From positions 1 to 64,000 of the forward strand of contig NZ_JAIXHL010000012.1 in the NCBI RefSeq assembly GCF_030145815.1: DNA of 64,000 bases, given 5' to 3'. Under the pieces are notes generated by a model. The model saw nothing but the letters and a program-made list of their open reading frames with translations, ran no database searches and was not told where the DNA came from. Both the position numbers and the translations under genes were made by a program. Within the stretch, counting starts at the first letter, position 1. Every line of letters starts with the position of its first letter. Shown here one piece after another: positions 17,559-25,963 of this stretch. The DNA is from Sphingomonas sp. GTDB taxonomy: Bacteria; Pseudomonadota; Alphaproteobacteria; Sphingomonadales; Sphingomonadaceae.

Positions 17559-18185
17559 TCACTTCCTGACAAGCGCTCCGGCTATTGCAACGACATGGTC
17601 GATCCGACGCCGGTGATAGGCGATAATTCGCCGGCGAAGGTTTGTCCGGACATCAATATTACCGTTTCGGAGAAATGTGCGGAGCTCGCGATCCGGGTCA
17701 TCGAACAGGCGGGCTTCTGCGAGTCGGGGGTAATGCAACCGCTGACTCATTCGATCGATCTGCACTGCGAATTCCGAGTTGCCGGTGGCCTCGCCGATTG
17801 CTCGGAACAGGATCGCCGCAAACGCGACATGGTCGCCAGCCGTCATACCGGGCCTTCGGTCGCGAAGGAGCCTCAGCGAACCCCGCAGAAGTGACGCGTC
17901 GGTGAGCCGCAATGTGCCAAGGAGATGCTGCGCATTCCAGACATAGAGGCCGGCCAGCACATCGATGTCGGGGCATACGACACGCATGCCGCCATCTGGA
18001 TGTGCTTCGAAGAGCTGCTCGCCGACCATGCGCTGGATCGCCTCTCGCACCGGCGTCGTACTCGCGCGGTGCCGATCGGCGACGGCATGGAGATCGAGAC
18101 GCATGCCGGCATGGAATACCCCATCGAGATATTCCTCCTTGAGCGCGCGATAGACGCGTTCCTGGGTACTGGCGTCTGGCAGCAT
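17559..18185 (-). CDS. GntR-family regulator (FadR-like, 208 aa)
   Basis: The start was placed at MLPDASTQERVYRALK, two bases after the XRE stop; an ATG at 18218 inside the XRE gene is possible. Residues ~5-72 are a GntR winged helix (RVYRALKEEYLDGVFHAGMRLDLHAVADRHRASTTPVREAIQRMVGEQLFEAHPDGGMRV). The C-terminal ~130 residues look like an all-helical effector domain. The gene lies directly upstream of the lasso precursor with 151 bases between, so it probably regulates that promoter. What it senses is unknown. Confidence 0.85.
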   Translation of the reverse strand: MLPDASTQERVYRALKEEYLDGVFHAGMRLDLHAVADRHRASTTPVREAIQRMVGEQLFEAHPDGGMRVVCPDIDVLAGLYVWNAQHLLGTLRLTDASLLRGSLRLLRDRRPGMTAGDHVAFAAILFRAIGEATGNSEFAVQIDRMSQRLHYPRLAEARLFDDPDRELRTFLRNGNIDVRTNLRRRIIAYHRRRIDHVVAIAGALVRK

Positions 18186-18187
18186 GG

Positions 18188-18595
18188 CTAGCCCGCCGCT
18201 GCGCGCGGGAGACGCCATCTGGGGGTCAATGCCGCAGTCAACTGATCGAGCTGGTGCTGGGCGATCGTCTCGACGCAGAGACGCTCGAACTCGCGAAGAT
18301 CACCCGCGAGCTGGCGCGGGAATGCCATCTTCTGGCTCGCGAACATCAGCGGGATCAGAATGTGACCCGTCGAAATGTCGAGCTGATAGGCGCAGCGTAG
18401 ATGATCATCCAGCCGCACCTTGGGATTGCCCGACTCGACCTCGCGGAGCCAGCGCACGCCCATACCCAATGCCTGAGCCAGCTCCCGCTGTGTCATGCCC
18501 TCGCGCTTACGGGCTTCTTCGATCCGCCGCCCCGACCGCTCCTTCACAAAGGATAGCGGACCGTCGGCGTCGGGCGCGTCAGTGGTGAGCGACAT
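18188..18595 (-). CDS. XRE-family helix-turn-helix regulator (135 aa)
   Basis: Residues ~20-78 form a lambda-Cro/C1-type helix-turn-helix (GRRIEEARKREGMTQRELAQALGMGVRWLREVESGNPKVRLDDHLRCAYQL). The remaining C-terminal part (LRQLAGDLREFERLCVETIAQHQLDQL-like helices) is short and without a recognised domain. It is first in the minus-strand unit XRE - GntR - lasso A - B - C. It may be a repressor of the lasso transcript or of its own operon. Confidence 0.85.
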   Translation of the reverse strand: MSLTTDAPDADGPLSFVKERSGRRIEEARKREGMTQRELAQALGMGVRWLREVESGNPKVRLDDHLRCAYQLDISTGHILIPLMFASQKMAFPRQLAGDLREFERLCVETIAQHQLDQLTAALTPRWRLPRAAAG

Positions 18596-18847
18596 CTACG
18601 CGTCTCCCTATCGGAGAGTCCGCCTGCCAAGGCCTGATATGTGGGTGGTAAGGTGTGTTACACACCTGGGTCAAATTGAACTTCGGCAATTATTTCGCGA
18701 ATTTCAGCTGCATCTGTGTCGACGCCAATTGATCCATTTTGGACCAATGCCGTAATACTCTCACGCTGCTCATTGCTGCCGCGCATGCCCCTCTCGCAAA
18801 TAGTCCGGGCAACCAATGCCGACCGTCGGTGGGGGCAACCAACGTGA

Positions 18848-18947
18848 ATTTACCCGGCATTCGCCACGATCGGCAAAATGCGGGGTAAATGTTGAAATTC
18901 TGCCATTTACCCTGCATATCGATCAAAGCGCGATTTTGCAGGGTAAT
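18848..18947. repeat. Four alternating 14-bp motifs at regular ~29-bp spacing, abutting a start codon
   Basis: Four copies of a motif ATTTACCC(T/G)GCATT alternate in orientation at 18848-18861 (forward), 18877-18890 (reverse, AATGCGGGGTAAAT), 18905-18918 (forward, ATTTACCCTGCATA) and 18934-18947 (reverse, TTTTGCAGGGTAAT). Start-to-start distances are 29, 28 and 29. The last copy ends one base before the ATG at 18949. Pairs could form hairpins or bind a dimeric protein in an ordered array. Just upstream GGGCAACCAA occurs twice (18807 and 18833). The rest of 18596-18948 holds no gene I can support. Confidence 0.7.
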
Positions 18948-18948
18948 C

Positions 18949-19935
18949 ATGTCGATTCAGCCATTTTCGGACGAGCAAGCCCGAATCATCGTCAATCTCG
19001 AGCAAGCCTATGAGGTGTGGATGGAGACACTCCGGACCCTCAACGACATGCCATATAATATGCGCATCAAGGAGGTGTCGGGACGCGAATATCTTTATGA
19101 AGTGACCGATCGCGTGGGAAGCATGAAAAGTAAAGGCGCGCTCGATCGCGAGAAGCGGGCCGAATTCGATGCATATAAGTCAGAAAAGGCCGCACTGAAG
19201 GATCGTCTGGCGCAAAGCAAGGACAAGCTCCGGGAGATAGGCAGCCTTTATCGCGCGCTACGCCTGCCGATGCTTCCCACTGATGCCGGCAAAATTCTGC
19301 GCGAGGCAGACCGTATGCGGTTCCTGGGGGAACAAGCGATGGTGGTCGGAACCAACGCCCTTATCGCTTACGCGCTGGAAGCCAACGCATTCATTCGAGA
19401 CGCTCCGGACACGACGATGGATTTCGACATGGCGCTCACGGCGATCGACGCCGATGATGACCGGCCAACCTTGTGGAAGATCCTGAAGGAGGTCGATGCG
19501 ACCTATACGGTCAACAGCGAGCGACCCTTTCAGGCACGCAATGCGAAGGCCTATGAAGTCGAAATCCTCGCGGCACCCAGCCGGTTGCAAGGTCAGACCG
19601 CGCGCGACAAGCCGCGGCCGGTGCCGCTGCCCGAACAGGAATGGTTATTGAACGGTCGACCGATCAGCCGGGTCGTCGGCGTGCAGGATGGTGAAGCAGC
19701 ACGCCTCTTCGTTCCGGATCCGCGGTGGTTCGCCTTGCAAAAATTGTGGATGGCCGAAAAGCCCGAACGAAACCCGCAAAAGAGGCCAAAGGATGTAAAG
19801 CAGGGCATGGCCCTGCTCGACGCCGTCGCGCAGACAATGCCGCACTACCCTCTCGATCGGCGTTTCCAGACCGAGTTGCCTCCTGAGTTGAAGCCGCATT
19901 TCGAACGCTGGGCTGAACGTTCAGAGAGACGCTGA
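18949..19935 (+). CDS. Nucleotidyltransferase-fold protein (GSU2403-like / NTP_transf_8 type, 328 aa)
   Basis: The start was placed at MSIQPFSDEQARIIVNLEQ. The mid-part has GTNALIAYALEANAFIRDAPDTTMDFDMAL (residues about 138-167), which fits the Gly-Thr/Ser helix and D-x-D metal site of a polymerase-beta-like nucleotidyltransferase, close to the family I know as GSU2403/NTP_transf_8. A predicted coiled coil lies before it (residues ~70-105, rich in Lys/Glu). Members of related families are toxins or defence proteins that modify RNA or proteins, so a cargo defence role is possible but unproven. Four ordered repeats lie in its 5' region, and no partner antitoxin gene is adjacent on the same strand. 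Confidence 0.75.
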   Translation: MSIQPFSDEQARIIVNLEQAYEVWMETLRTLNDMPYNMRIKEVSGREYLYEVTDRVGSMKSKGALDREKRAEFDAYKSEKAALKDRLAQSKDKLREIGSLYRALRLPMLPTDAGKILREADRMRFLGEQAMVVGTNALIAYALEANAFIRDAPDTTMDFDMALTAIDADDDRPTLWKILKEVDATYTVNSERPFQARNAKAYEVEILAAPSRLQGQTARDKPRPVPLPEQEWLLNGRPISRVVGVQDGEAARLFVPDPRWFALQKLWMAEKPERNPQKRPKDVKQGMALLDAVAQTMPHYPLDRRFQTELPPELKPHFERWAERSERR

Positions 19936-19955
19936 TCAGCACTATCGGCTCGTCG

Positions 19956-20402
19956 TCAAGACCCCGACGCGCATCGCTCCGATTGATCGGCACGGCGCGC
20001 GGCACGCTCTGCGCGATCGACCGCATTCAACAGGTCGCCGGCTTCAGCCCGGAGTGATTGCTGAAGTGCGACAAGATAAATGCTCGCAATCGTCGGGACC
20101 TCGCCATCGACTAGAACGCGCTGGGCGATTGCAGCAGCGGTCTCATTCAGCCCCTTCGGCGCGCCGAGGTAATATTTGCTGCCGCCACTATACCCAAAGG
20201 ATGGCAAGCCTCCCAACAACGCCTCGATTGCCTCTGGCGGAACCGTCTCAAGATGTGTCACGGCGAGCTGCAGCGTCGTGCCCCAGGCAAGGAGTTGGCG
20301 CGTAGAACGTATCAAGTGGCAATGCGCTTCGATCAGAAGATCCCGACCGGCAGGCGACAGCTGCAACTTGAACGTCCGTGACCGACGGCTCACCGACAGC
20401 AC
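19956..20402 (-). CDS. Hypothetical protein (about 145-148 aa)
   Basis: I do not recognise this protein. It begins with GTG; a second GTG at 20393 (MSRRSRTFKLQLSPAGRDLL) has GGAG 8 bases upstream and is the likelier start. It has a basic N-terminus, a central glycine-rich patch (GGLPSFGYSGGSKYYLGAPKGL), and a helical C-terminus rich in Ala, Glu and Arg. No signal peptide or membrane segment is seen. It is convergent with the nucleotidyltransferase gene (20 bases apart). The 306 bases upstream of it, 20403-20708, contain no further gene I can support. Confidence 0.6.
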   Translation of the reverse strand: MLSVSRRSRTFKLQLSPAGRDLLIEAHCHLIRSTRQLLAWGTTLQLAVTHLETVPPEAIEALLGGLPSFGYSGGSKYYLGAPKGLNETAAAIAQRVLVDGEVPTIASIYLVALQQSLRAEAGDLLNAVDRAERAARRADQSERCASGS

Positions 20403-20708
20403 TCCATTCTGGCCGACAACGACACCCCAGCCCGCGCCCCTGGACCCACCGCCTTGAGGCAGAACGGCACATTAATGCCCTTCAAACTCATCCGCATCTC
20501 AAATGAAGGAAGTAAAGTCCTTCTGCGACGTTGCCATGACTTTCGCGCATGGCGCTGCCGGTGCGGTTGTTCAGTGCCCTGACGATTGTCGATCACCCTC
20601 GAACCCCGCATTCCACTTCTCATCTTCAGAAACGCGAGCACGAAGCTCGCAAGTCGGAAGATCCAATCAAACAACGCGCATTGACCTGCGCGACCAGGAG
20701 AAGTCGTC

Positions 20709-21014
20709 ATGCCAATGCGGTCATGGTGCATAGTCACCCTTGTCCTTTTGCCCAGTGTTGGAGGCCTGACGCCAGCGCACGCGCAGCACTATCGCCCCGA
20801 TGCCGAAGGTTTTCCCTGCGCCCGGCGCGACCCCCTCACCATTGTCGCGAACGAACAGGGCTTCGCCATCGAGACCATCCCGAGCACGCGGCCGGTTTCC
20901 ACGCTCAAGCGCCCCATCGCCATCCGCATCGGATCCAGCCTGAAGATCGACCGCGCGGTCATCGAGCGCGCCGCAACGTTCAAGTCGGAGGCCCGCAATG
21001 CAGAGCGCCGGTAA
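20709..21014 (+). CDS. Small exported hypothetical protein at the head of the transfer operon (101 aa)
   Basis: An N-terminal signal peptide is visible (MRSWCIVTLVLLPSVGGLTPAHAQ), so the mature ~77-residue protein is periplasmic. Its two mature-part features are a single Cys (GFPCARRD) and a basic C-terminus. I do not recognise a family. AGGAG is seen upstream, and its 3' end overlaps the DsbC-like gene by 17 bases, which ties it to the transfer operon. Confidence 0.65.
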   Translation: MPMRSWCIVTLVLLPSVGGLTPAHAQHYRPDAEGFPCARRDPLTIVANEQGFAIETIPSTRPVSTLKRPIAIRIGSSLKIDRAVIERAATFKSEARNAERR

Positions 21015-21771
21015 GATCGCCCTCGCGGCGGCGCTGCTCGCTTCCACCTCGGCGTTTGCACAGGACATGGAAACGGACGGCGAACAGCCACTCGCCACGG
21101 CGGCGCGGGAAGCGCAGCAGGCTCTACGCCAGACCTTCACGAACCTGCGGTTCGAGGACTTCGGACCGGCGCCTGTGAAGGGGCCGCTATATCAGGCGAA
21201 CGCTGGCGGGAGAATGCTCTATTTCGCCCCGGAGAGCGGACACCTGTTGTTCGCCGCAGTGTATGACCGCAACGGGGTCAACGTGACTGCGCTCGCGCAG
21301 GATGCAGGCGCTCGCAAGCGGCTTAAGTCGATCGACCCCGCATCCGCACTGGCGATCGGCCCTGTCGATGCCCCGCAGGTCATCGAGTTCACCGACCCCG
21401 AATGCCCCTATTGCCAAGCGCTGGACCGATATTGGTCGACCAAGGCCGCCGAAGGGAAACATGTCCGCCGCCTGATCTTCTTCGTGAGCGGAGTCCATGC
21501 GCAAGCCGCTGCAAAGGCCGAGCATATCCTGTGCGCCGAGGATCGCGCGGCTGCGTACGAGGCCATCTATTCCGGGAACACGCCAAGGACCCTGATCAAA
21601 TGCGCCGATGGCGCGCGCGATGTCGCGGTCCATGGCGAAACGGTGCGAAGACTCGGGGTCTCCGGCACGCCGACCCTGTTCCTGGGCGAGAAGATGATCT
21701 CGGGCTTCCAGCAGGCCGAGATCGAGGCCTGGCTGGAAGAACAGAGCACGAAGATCAAGCCGTCGCCCTGA
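20998..21771 (+). CDS. DsbC-like thiol:disulfide isomerase of the transfer system (257 aa)
   Basis: A signal peptide (KIALAAALLASTSAFAQ) targets it to the periplasm. The thioredoxin fold carries the active site Cys136-Pro-Tyr-Cys139 in EFTDPECPYCQALDRYW, and the cis-Pro loop GVSGTPTLFLGEK lies near residue 222. The length and N-terminal dimerisation-like region match DsbC/DsbG. F-type transfer systems include such isomerases to fold the cysteine-rich TraN, TraU, TraH and TraF proteins; those proteins are encoded downstream here. Confidence 0.9.
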   Translation: MQSAGKIALAAALLASTSAFAQDMETDGEQPLATAAREAQQALRQTFTNLRFEDFGPAPVKGPLYQANAGGRMLYFAPESGHLLFAAVYDRNGVNVTALAQDAGARKRLKSIDPASALAIGPVDAPQVIEFTDPECPYCQALDRYWSTKAAEGKHVRRLIFFVSGVHAQAAAKAEHILCAEDRAAAYEAIYSGNTPRTLIKCADGARDVAVHGETVRRLGVSGTPTLFLGEKMISGFQQAEIEAWLEEQSTKIKPSP

Positions 21772-21975
21772 CCCGGGCAAAGGCGAAATGGCTCGCTTCA
21801 ATTCATTGTGGCGGGTCTCGCCCCGGGGGCTCAGCGCGTCGCGCTGGACGCGAGAACGGGATGCCGGCGGCGGCGCTCCCCCATGGAGCCGTCCAGCGTC
21901 GCAACCGGCCGGAAACGATCACCTTCGTGCCGGCAGGCATAGCTTTGGACCGCTCCCGACACATGGAGACCATCG

Positions 21976-22293
21976 ATGTTCAAACTGAATTATACGCGCG
22001 CACTCAAGACTGCCGATACCGCCCTGCTCGTAGCGCTGGCGCTCGTTGCCGGGGCAGGCGCTGCCCATGCCTTTGCCGCGCCCCAGACCGGGGACCTGGG
22101 CTACGACATCTACAACATTGTCGTGAACCAAGGCGTCAAGGGGCCGCTCGGCTTTGTCGGCGGCGTGGCCGCCTTCCTGTTTGGCGTTTCGCGTCTGTTT
22201 TCGAACATCATGATCGGCATCCCGACGATCGTCGCCGCCGTCTGTCTGATCAAGGCGGACTCGATCCTGCAGACCTTCGGGATGGTGATCTGA
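21976..22293 (+). CDS. traA: TraA-like conjugative pilin (105 aa)
   Basis: A small protein with a long leader ending near residue 32 (LLVALALVAGAGAAHAFAAP) followed by two hydrophobic segments (GPLGFVGGVAAFLFGVSRLF; MIGIPTIVAAVCLIKADSIL), the build of an F-type pilin subunit. It would be inserted in the inner membrane, cleaved and assembled into the pilus. It comes just before traL and traE, the standard order. GGAG lies upstream of the ATG. The 204 bases between the dsbC-like gene and traA show no convincing gene. Confidence 0.85.
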   Translation: MFKLNYTRALKTADTALLVALALVAGAGAAHAFAAPQTGDLGYDIYNIVVNQGVKGPLGFVGGVAAFLFGVSRLFSNIMIGIPTIVAAVCLIKADSILQTFGMVI

Positions 22294-22394
22294 GCGCAGG
22301 CCGCCGCGCTGGCGCGGCTGCCGCAACGAGCTGGGGGGCGAATGGTCGCCTCTCGGAAATCACGCTCGCGCGTGATGAAGCAAGGGAGAAGGGT

Positions 22395-22661
22395 GTGGAC
22401 GAACGTCTTCCACAATTTCTGCACCGGCCGGTCCAGATCCTCTGGTTCGACGCGCAGGAATTCATCGTCGTGATGTCGACCATCTTCGTCGCCGTGATCG
22501 TCGGCGGACTGGTCGGGTGGACGCTCATCGGCGCTCTTCTCCTCTTCATTCCCTGGAAGCGCACCAAGCCGCGCGGGTTCATCCCGCATGCCGCCTGGCG
22601 CTGGGGTCTGCTGCGCTTTCGCCACTATCCGGGTCCGACCCAGACCCGCTTTTACGAGTAG
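22395..22661 (+). CDS. traL: TraL-like pilus assembly protein (88 aa)
   Basis: Starts with GTG preceded by AAGGGAGAAGG, giving MDERLPQFLHRPVQILWFDAQEF. Two membrane-spanning stretches follow (IVVMSTIFVAVIVGGLVGWTLIGALLLFIP). The pattern LP-x(5)-RPxQ-x(3)-W/F and position between traA and traE identify TraL, a small inner-membrane component of F-type systems. The 5' end is easy to miss because no ATG is available. Confidence 0.85.
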   Translation: MDERLPQFLHRPVQILWFDAQEFIVVMSTIFVAVIVGGLVGWTLIGALLLFIPWKRTKPRGFIPHAAWRWGLLRFRHYPGPTQTRFYE

Positions 22662-22667
22662 CGGCAC

Positions 22668-23303
22668 ATGGCCCATCCCTTCAGGCACAAGCCCCGGTCG
22701 GACATGATCGGCGACACCCGGCCGAGCTGGCACCTCCACCGCTATCTGCTCGGCTCGGCAAATCTCTTCGACGAGAACCGGCTGCTCAAGTTCGCGATCG
22801 CAGGCTTGTTCGGCATCACGGCGGTGCTTGGAACGCTGCTTTATACCTCGAACCTCAACCAGCGGACAGTGATCGTCCCGTTCGGTGCGAGCGGTGATCT
22901 ATATGTCACGGGCAACAAGCCTTCCGAAGCCTATCTGCGGGCGATTACGCGCAACATCGTCAGCCTGTCGGGTACCTACTCGTCCTATTCGGCCGACCAG
23001 CAGTTCCAGGAACTTCTGAGCCTGGCTCATCCCTCGGCGTATAACGGACTGCGCGACAGTTTGAGCGAACTTCTCGACGAACTCTCGCGCAACCCGACCT
23101 TGTCGATCGCGAGCTATGTTCGCAACGACCAGCCGGTCACCTTTACCGCCACCGAAATCGCGGTGCCGGTCGAAAAGGTGCGCGTGATCGGCGGTGTGAT
23201 CCGCAAGTTCCCCGGCACGCTGCGCATCAAATATGTGATCGAAAATGGTCGGTTCTGGCTGACCGCACTCCAGGAGGAGAATTTCAATGCCGATCCTCGG
23301 TAG
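22668..23303 (+). CDS. traE: TraE-like T4SS inner-membrane protein (211 aa)
   Basis: The VirB8-like protein of F-type systems. A short cytoplasmic N-terminus is followed by one membrane helix at ~42-62 (FAIAGLFGITAVLGTLLYTSNL) and a periplasmic domain with RTVIVPFGASGDLYVTGNKPSEAYLRAI and a C-terminal strand region (RIKYVIENGRFWLTALQEE). The start codon is 6 bases past the traL stop, and the 3' end overlaps traK by 17 bases. Confidence 0.92.
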   Translation: MAHPFRHKPRSDMIGDTRPSWHLHRYLLGSANLFDENRLLKFAIAGLFGITAVLGTLLYTSNLNQRTVIVPFGASGDLYVTGNKPSEAYLRAITRNIVSLSGTYSSYSADQQFQELLSLAHPSAYNGLRDSLSELLDELSRNPTLSIASYVRNDQPVTFTATEIAVPVEKVRVIGGVIRKFPGTLRIKYVIENGRFWLTALQEENFNADPR

Positions 23304-24054
23304 GCGCTCAAGCCTTGTCTTGAGCGGCGCGCTGCTGTGCGCCGCCGGCCCCGCCCTCGCCCAGTCGATCGCGGCCCTCCCCGATCAGACGAGCCGGATC
23401 CGCCTGTCCAACCGCGACGTCAATCACGTCATCTGCGTCGGCGGCGAGATCGAGGATGTCAAATTCTCGGCGGAGAAGGGGATCGCGGTCGAGCGGGGCG
23501 GCTCGGACGCGTGGATCAAGTTCCTCGTCACGGAACTCGACGAGGCAGGCATGAAGACCCGCAGCTTCGTCACGGCTCCTGCGGAATTCTATGTCGCGTG
23601 CAACAACGCGATCTACCCGCTCTATGCCGAACCCTCGGACATCCCGGCACAGACGGTAACCCTGGTCCCCGGAGGCGCGCAACGCGCGCGCAGCAACGAG
23701 GCGCTGCTGGGTCCGCTTGTCGAAGAAGAGCGTGCCGTGTCGATTGCGCTTGCACTGTTGCAGGACCGTGTGCCCGGCTCGTTCACCGAAGTGGCTCCGG
23801 GTCTTGCGCGGCTCGCCATTGCCGATCTGCCTGGCATCGAGGTGCGCGAACGCCGACGGCTAGCGATCGAGGGCGCTGGCCTCACCGCCAGCGAATACAT
23901 CGTTACGAGCCCCGTTGCGGCGACCCTCGACGAACGCGCATTTCTCGACACCGCACTCGGCACCGAGATTTTTGCAGTCACGCTCGACCGGCTGACCCTC
24001 GCGCCAGGCGAGGCAGCTCGGCTGGTCGTGGTGCGTCGGAGCACAGGGCTGTGA
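23287..24054 (+). CDS. traK: TraK-like T4SS secretin-type protein (255 aa)
   Basis: A VirB9-like protein of the outer-membrane core complex. A signal peptide (SGALLCAAGPALAQS) precedes a beta-rich protein with SRIRLSNRDVNHVICVGGEIEDVKFS, characteristic of TraK. It bridges the TraB inner-membrane protein and the TraV lipoprotein. Its start lies within traE and its stop overlaps the GTG start of traB. Confidence 0.9.
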   Translation: MPILGRRSSLVLSGALLCAAGPALAQSIAALPDQTSRIRLSNRDVNHVICVGGEIEDVKFSAEKGIAVERGGSDAWIKFLVTELDEAGMKTRSFVTAPAEFYVACNNAIYPLYAEPSDIPAQTVTLVPGGAQRARSNEALLGPLVEEERAVSIALALLQDRVPGSFTEVAPGLARLAIADLPGIEVRERRRLAIEGAGLTASEYIVTSPVAATLDERAFLDTALGTEIFAVTLDRLTLAPGEAARLVVVRRSTGL

Positions 24055-25331
24055 CGGACGATCGCGATCGCGCCAACCCTCGCTCAGGAGCGCGGCTGTC
24101 CCCCGCGACCAACGGGGGGCGCCCGCCCTCAGACGAGCGCCCGGCGTTGTTCGATATCGCGCTACAATGGGAACGCCTTACCTCCGATCAGAAGTTGCGG
24201 ATGAAGCAGCTTGGCATCGCCGTAATGATCGGGATCGCCGGCATCGGGCTCTACACCGCCAGCACCGGCGAACCGGACGCGCCCCAAAAGGCAACCGAAG
24301 CAACCAAGCTCGACATGGGAGCGGGACTTCGCGGCGATAGCCTCGAGGTCAAGCTGCGCGGCGACCTCAAGAAGATCATCGATGGCCAGACCCTTCTTGG
24401 CGACCGGGTCACCGCGATCGAGGAAGGCAAGACCGGGACCGCGCCGGGACGCGGCACGATGACCGATGATCCTGAGCTGCCCCCGGCGCTGCCGGGTGAA
24501 GTCCCGACCTATCCGCCCTCCCCTCCTGACGCGTCTGCAGCCGACAGCCTTCCGCCGGTTCCGCCGATGCCGACCGTCCCAGAGGCGCCGCCGGCTCCAC
24601 CGGTCGAGCGCCGGCTGGGCGCCATCGGTGCGGCGACCATTGCGGCGCCGGCAACGCCGGACGCCGAAGGCTCAAAAAAAAAGCTGCGCACGATCTATTT
24701 GCCGCCTGGTTTCATGAAAGCGCGTCTGCTCACCGGCATCGACGCGCTGGCGAGCAAGGATGCAACCAGCAATCCCGAGCCGATCATCGCGCGTGTACAG
24801 GCGCCCGCCGTGCTGCCGAATGAGGTCAAGGCGAACCTTTCGGGCTGTTTCGTGGTGGGCAACGCCACCGGCAGCCTCGCCAAGGAACGCGTCGAGGTCC
24901 AGCTCGTATCGATCTCGTGCATCGACTTTGAGGAACGCGCCGTTGTCGATCAGCCGATCAAGGGCTTCTTCGTCGACGCGGATGGCAAGAAAGGCCTGTC
25001 TGGCAAGGTCGTGACCCGTGCCGGGGCAACGCTCGCGCGCACCTTCATCGCCGGCACGATCGCGGGCATTGCGCAGACCGTCGAGACTAGCGTTGGCGAC
25101 GTTTCGACTTCGGCGCTCGGTTCGGTGCGCTCGCTCGACCCGACAGACGCCGCCAAGGCGGGCGTCGCTGGCGGCTTCGCCAAGGCGTCCGACAAGCTCA
25201 CCGAATTCTATCTCGATCTCGCCCGCCAGGCCGGCCCGGTGGTCGAGGTAGGCGCCGCCAAGGACGTCGTGGTGGTCATCCAGGAAGGGCTCGCGCTCGA
25301 AATCAAGCCGACCATCGGGAGCAAATTCTGA
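24051..25331 (+). CDS. traB: TraB-like T4SS protein, VirB10-type (426 aa)
   Basis: The start is GTG 24051, overlapping the traK stop (GTGA). A membrane helix at ~56-72 (LGIAVMIGIAGIGLYTAST) is followed by a short coiled coil, a proline-rich stretch (~144-190, PTYPPSPPDASAADSLPPVP) that spans the periplasm, and the conserved VirB10 domain (MKARLLTGIDALASKDATSNPEPIIARVQAP; LSGCFVVGNATGSLAKERVEVQLVSISC). TraB links the inner membrane to the outer-membrane core. Downstream traV overlaps by one base. Confidence 0.92.
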   Translation: MTDDRDRANPRSGARLSPATNGGRPPSDERPALFDIALQWERLTSDQKLRMKQLGIAVMIGIAGIGLYTASTGEPDAPQKATEATKLDMGAGLRGDSLEVKLRGDLKKIIDGQTLLGDRVTAIEEGKTGTAPGRGTMTDDPELPPALPGEVPTYPPSPPDASAADSLPPVPPMPTVPEAPPAPPVERRLGAIGAATIAAPATPDAEGSKKKLRTIYLPPGFMKARLLTGIDALASKDATSNPEPIIARVQAPAVLPNEVKANLSGCFVVGNATGSLAKERVEVQLVSISCIDFEERAVVDQPIKGFFVDADGKKGLSGKVVTRAGATLARTFIAGTIAGIAQTVETSVGDVSTSALGSVRSLDPTDAAKAGVAGGFAKASDKLTEFYLDLARQAGPVVEVGAAKDVVVVIQEGLALEIKPTIGSKF

Positions 25332-25963
25332 TGCCTGCCGCCATCGCCTTCACCGGAGCAATGCTGATGCGTTCTTCCCGTCTTCGCCCGCGCTGCGTGC
25401 TCGCCTCGGCAGCGGGTGTCCTCCTGTCCGGCTGTGCCACACTGGGCTCGATGATGTCTCCCTATCCCGAGACGTTCAGCTGCAAGAATGACGACCATGG
25501 CCAGTGTATCCACCCCGAACGGGCGCATGCCGATGCGGTAGCGGGCGTTGTTTCCAAGTCCGAAGCGGAGGTGACGAACGACCGGAAGATCCTCAGGGAT
25601 CAGGGCAACGCTTCGCGGGGCGGCAGACACCACAAGTCTGCGCCGGACGCGTTCGGCAGTTATCGCGCCAGCCTCTACCACGAGCTCAAGGGACTGCTCG
25701 AAGCGCCGGTCACGCCAATGCTCAAGCCAGCACGGACGGTGCGCACGCTCGTACTGCCATATGCCGATCGCCAGCGTCCCGATCGGCTCTATATGCCGCG
25801 TTATATCTACTCGATCCTAGACAAGCCCGTCTGGGTGGTCGGCGGCACCCTGGTCTCCGCACCGTCGCGCGCTGCACAGGCACCCGTGCTTGGCCAGATC
25901 CAGGAACCGTCCGCCGAAAGCGCCGAACTGCAGCCGAGCCCGCAACCGGAGCCGCACCCATGA
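25331..25963 (+). CDS. traV: TraV-like outer-membrane lipoprotein (210 aa)
   Basis: The lipobox LLSGC (RCVLASAAGVLLSGCATLGSMMSPY) marks a lipoprotein; the following YPETFSCKNDDHGQCIHPERAHADAVAG matches TraV. It anchors the VirB7-like part of the core complex. Starts at ATG 25331 (TGATG with traB); ATGs at 25361 and 25367 would give a tidier signal peptide. The C-terminus is proline- and glutamate-rich. Confidence 0.88.
   Translation: MPAAIAFTGAMLMRSSRLRPRCVLASAAGVLLSGCATLGSMMSPYPETFSCKNDDHGQCIHPERAHADAVAGVVSKSEAEVTNDRKILRDQGNASRGGRHHKSAPDAFGSYRASLYHELKGLLEAPVTPMLKPARTVRTLVLPYADRQRPDRLYMPRYIYSILDKPVWVVGGTLVSAPSRAAQAPVLGQIQEPSAESAELQPSPQPEPHP

Noticed and set aside
17288..17572. A 94-residue version of the lasso precursor
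   Set aside because: The upstream part has no ribosome site and no leader-like sequence, while AAGGAG stands before the ATG at 17407.
18848..18947. CRISPR array or plasmid iterons
   Set aside because: The motifs are 14 bp, alternate in orientation, number only four, and no cas or rep gene is near.
21402..22394. Long open frame leading into traL
   Set aside because: It overlaps the dsbC-like and traA genes in another frame; only the part from GTG 22395 has TraL content.
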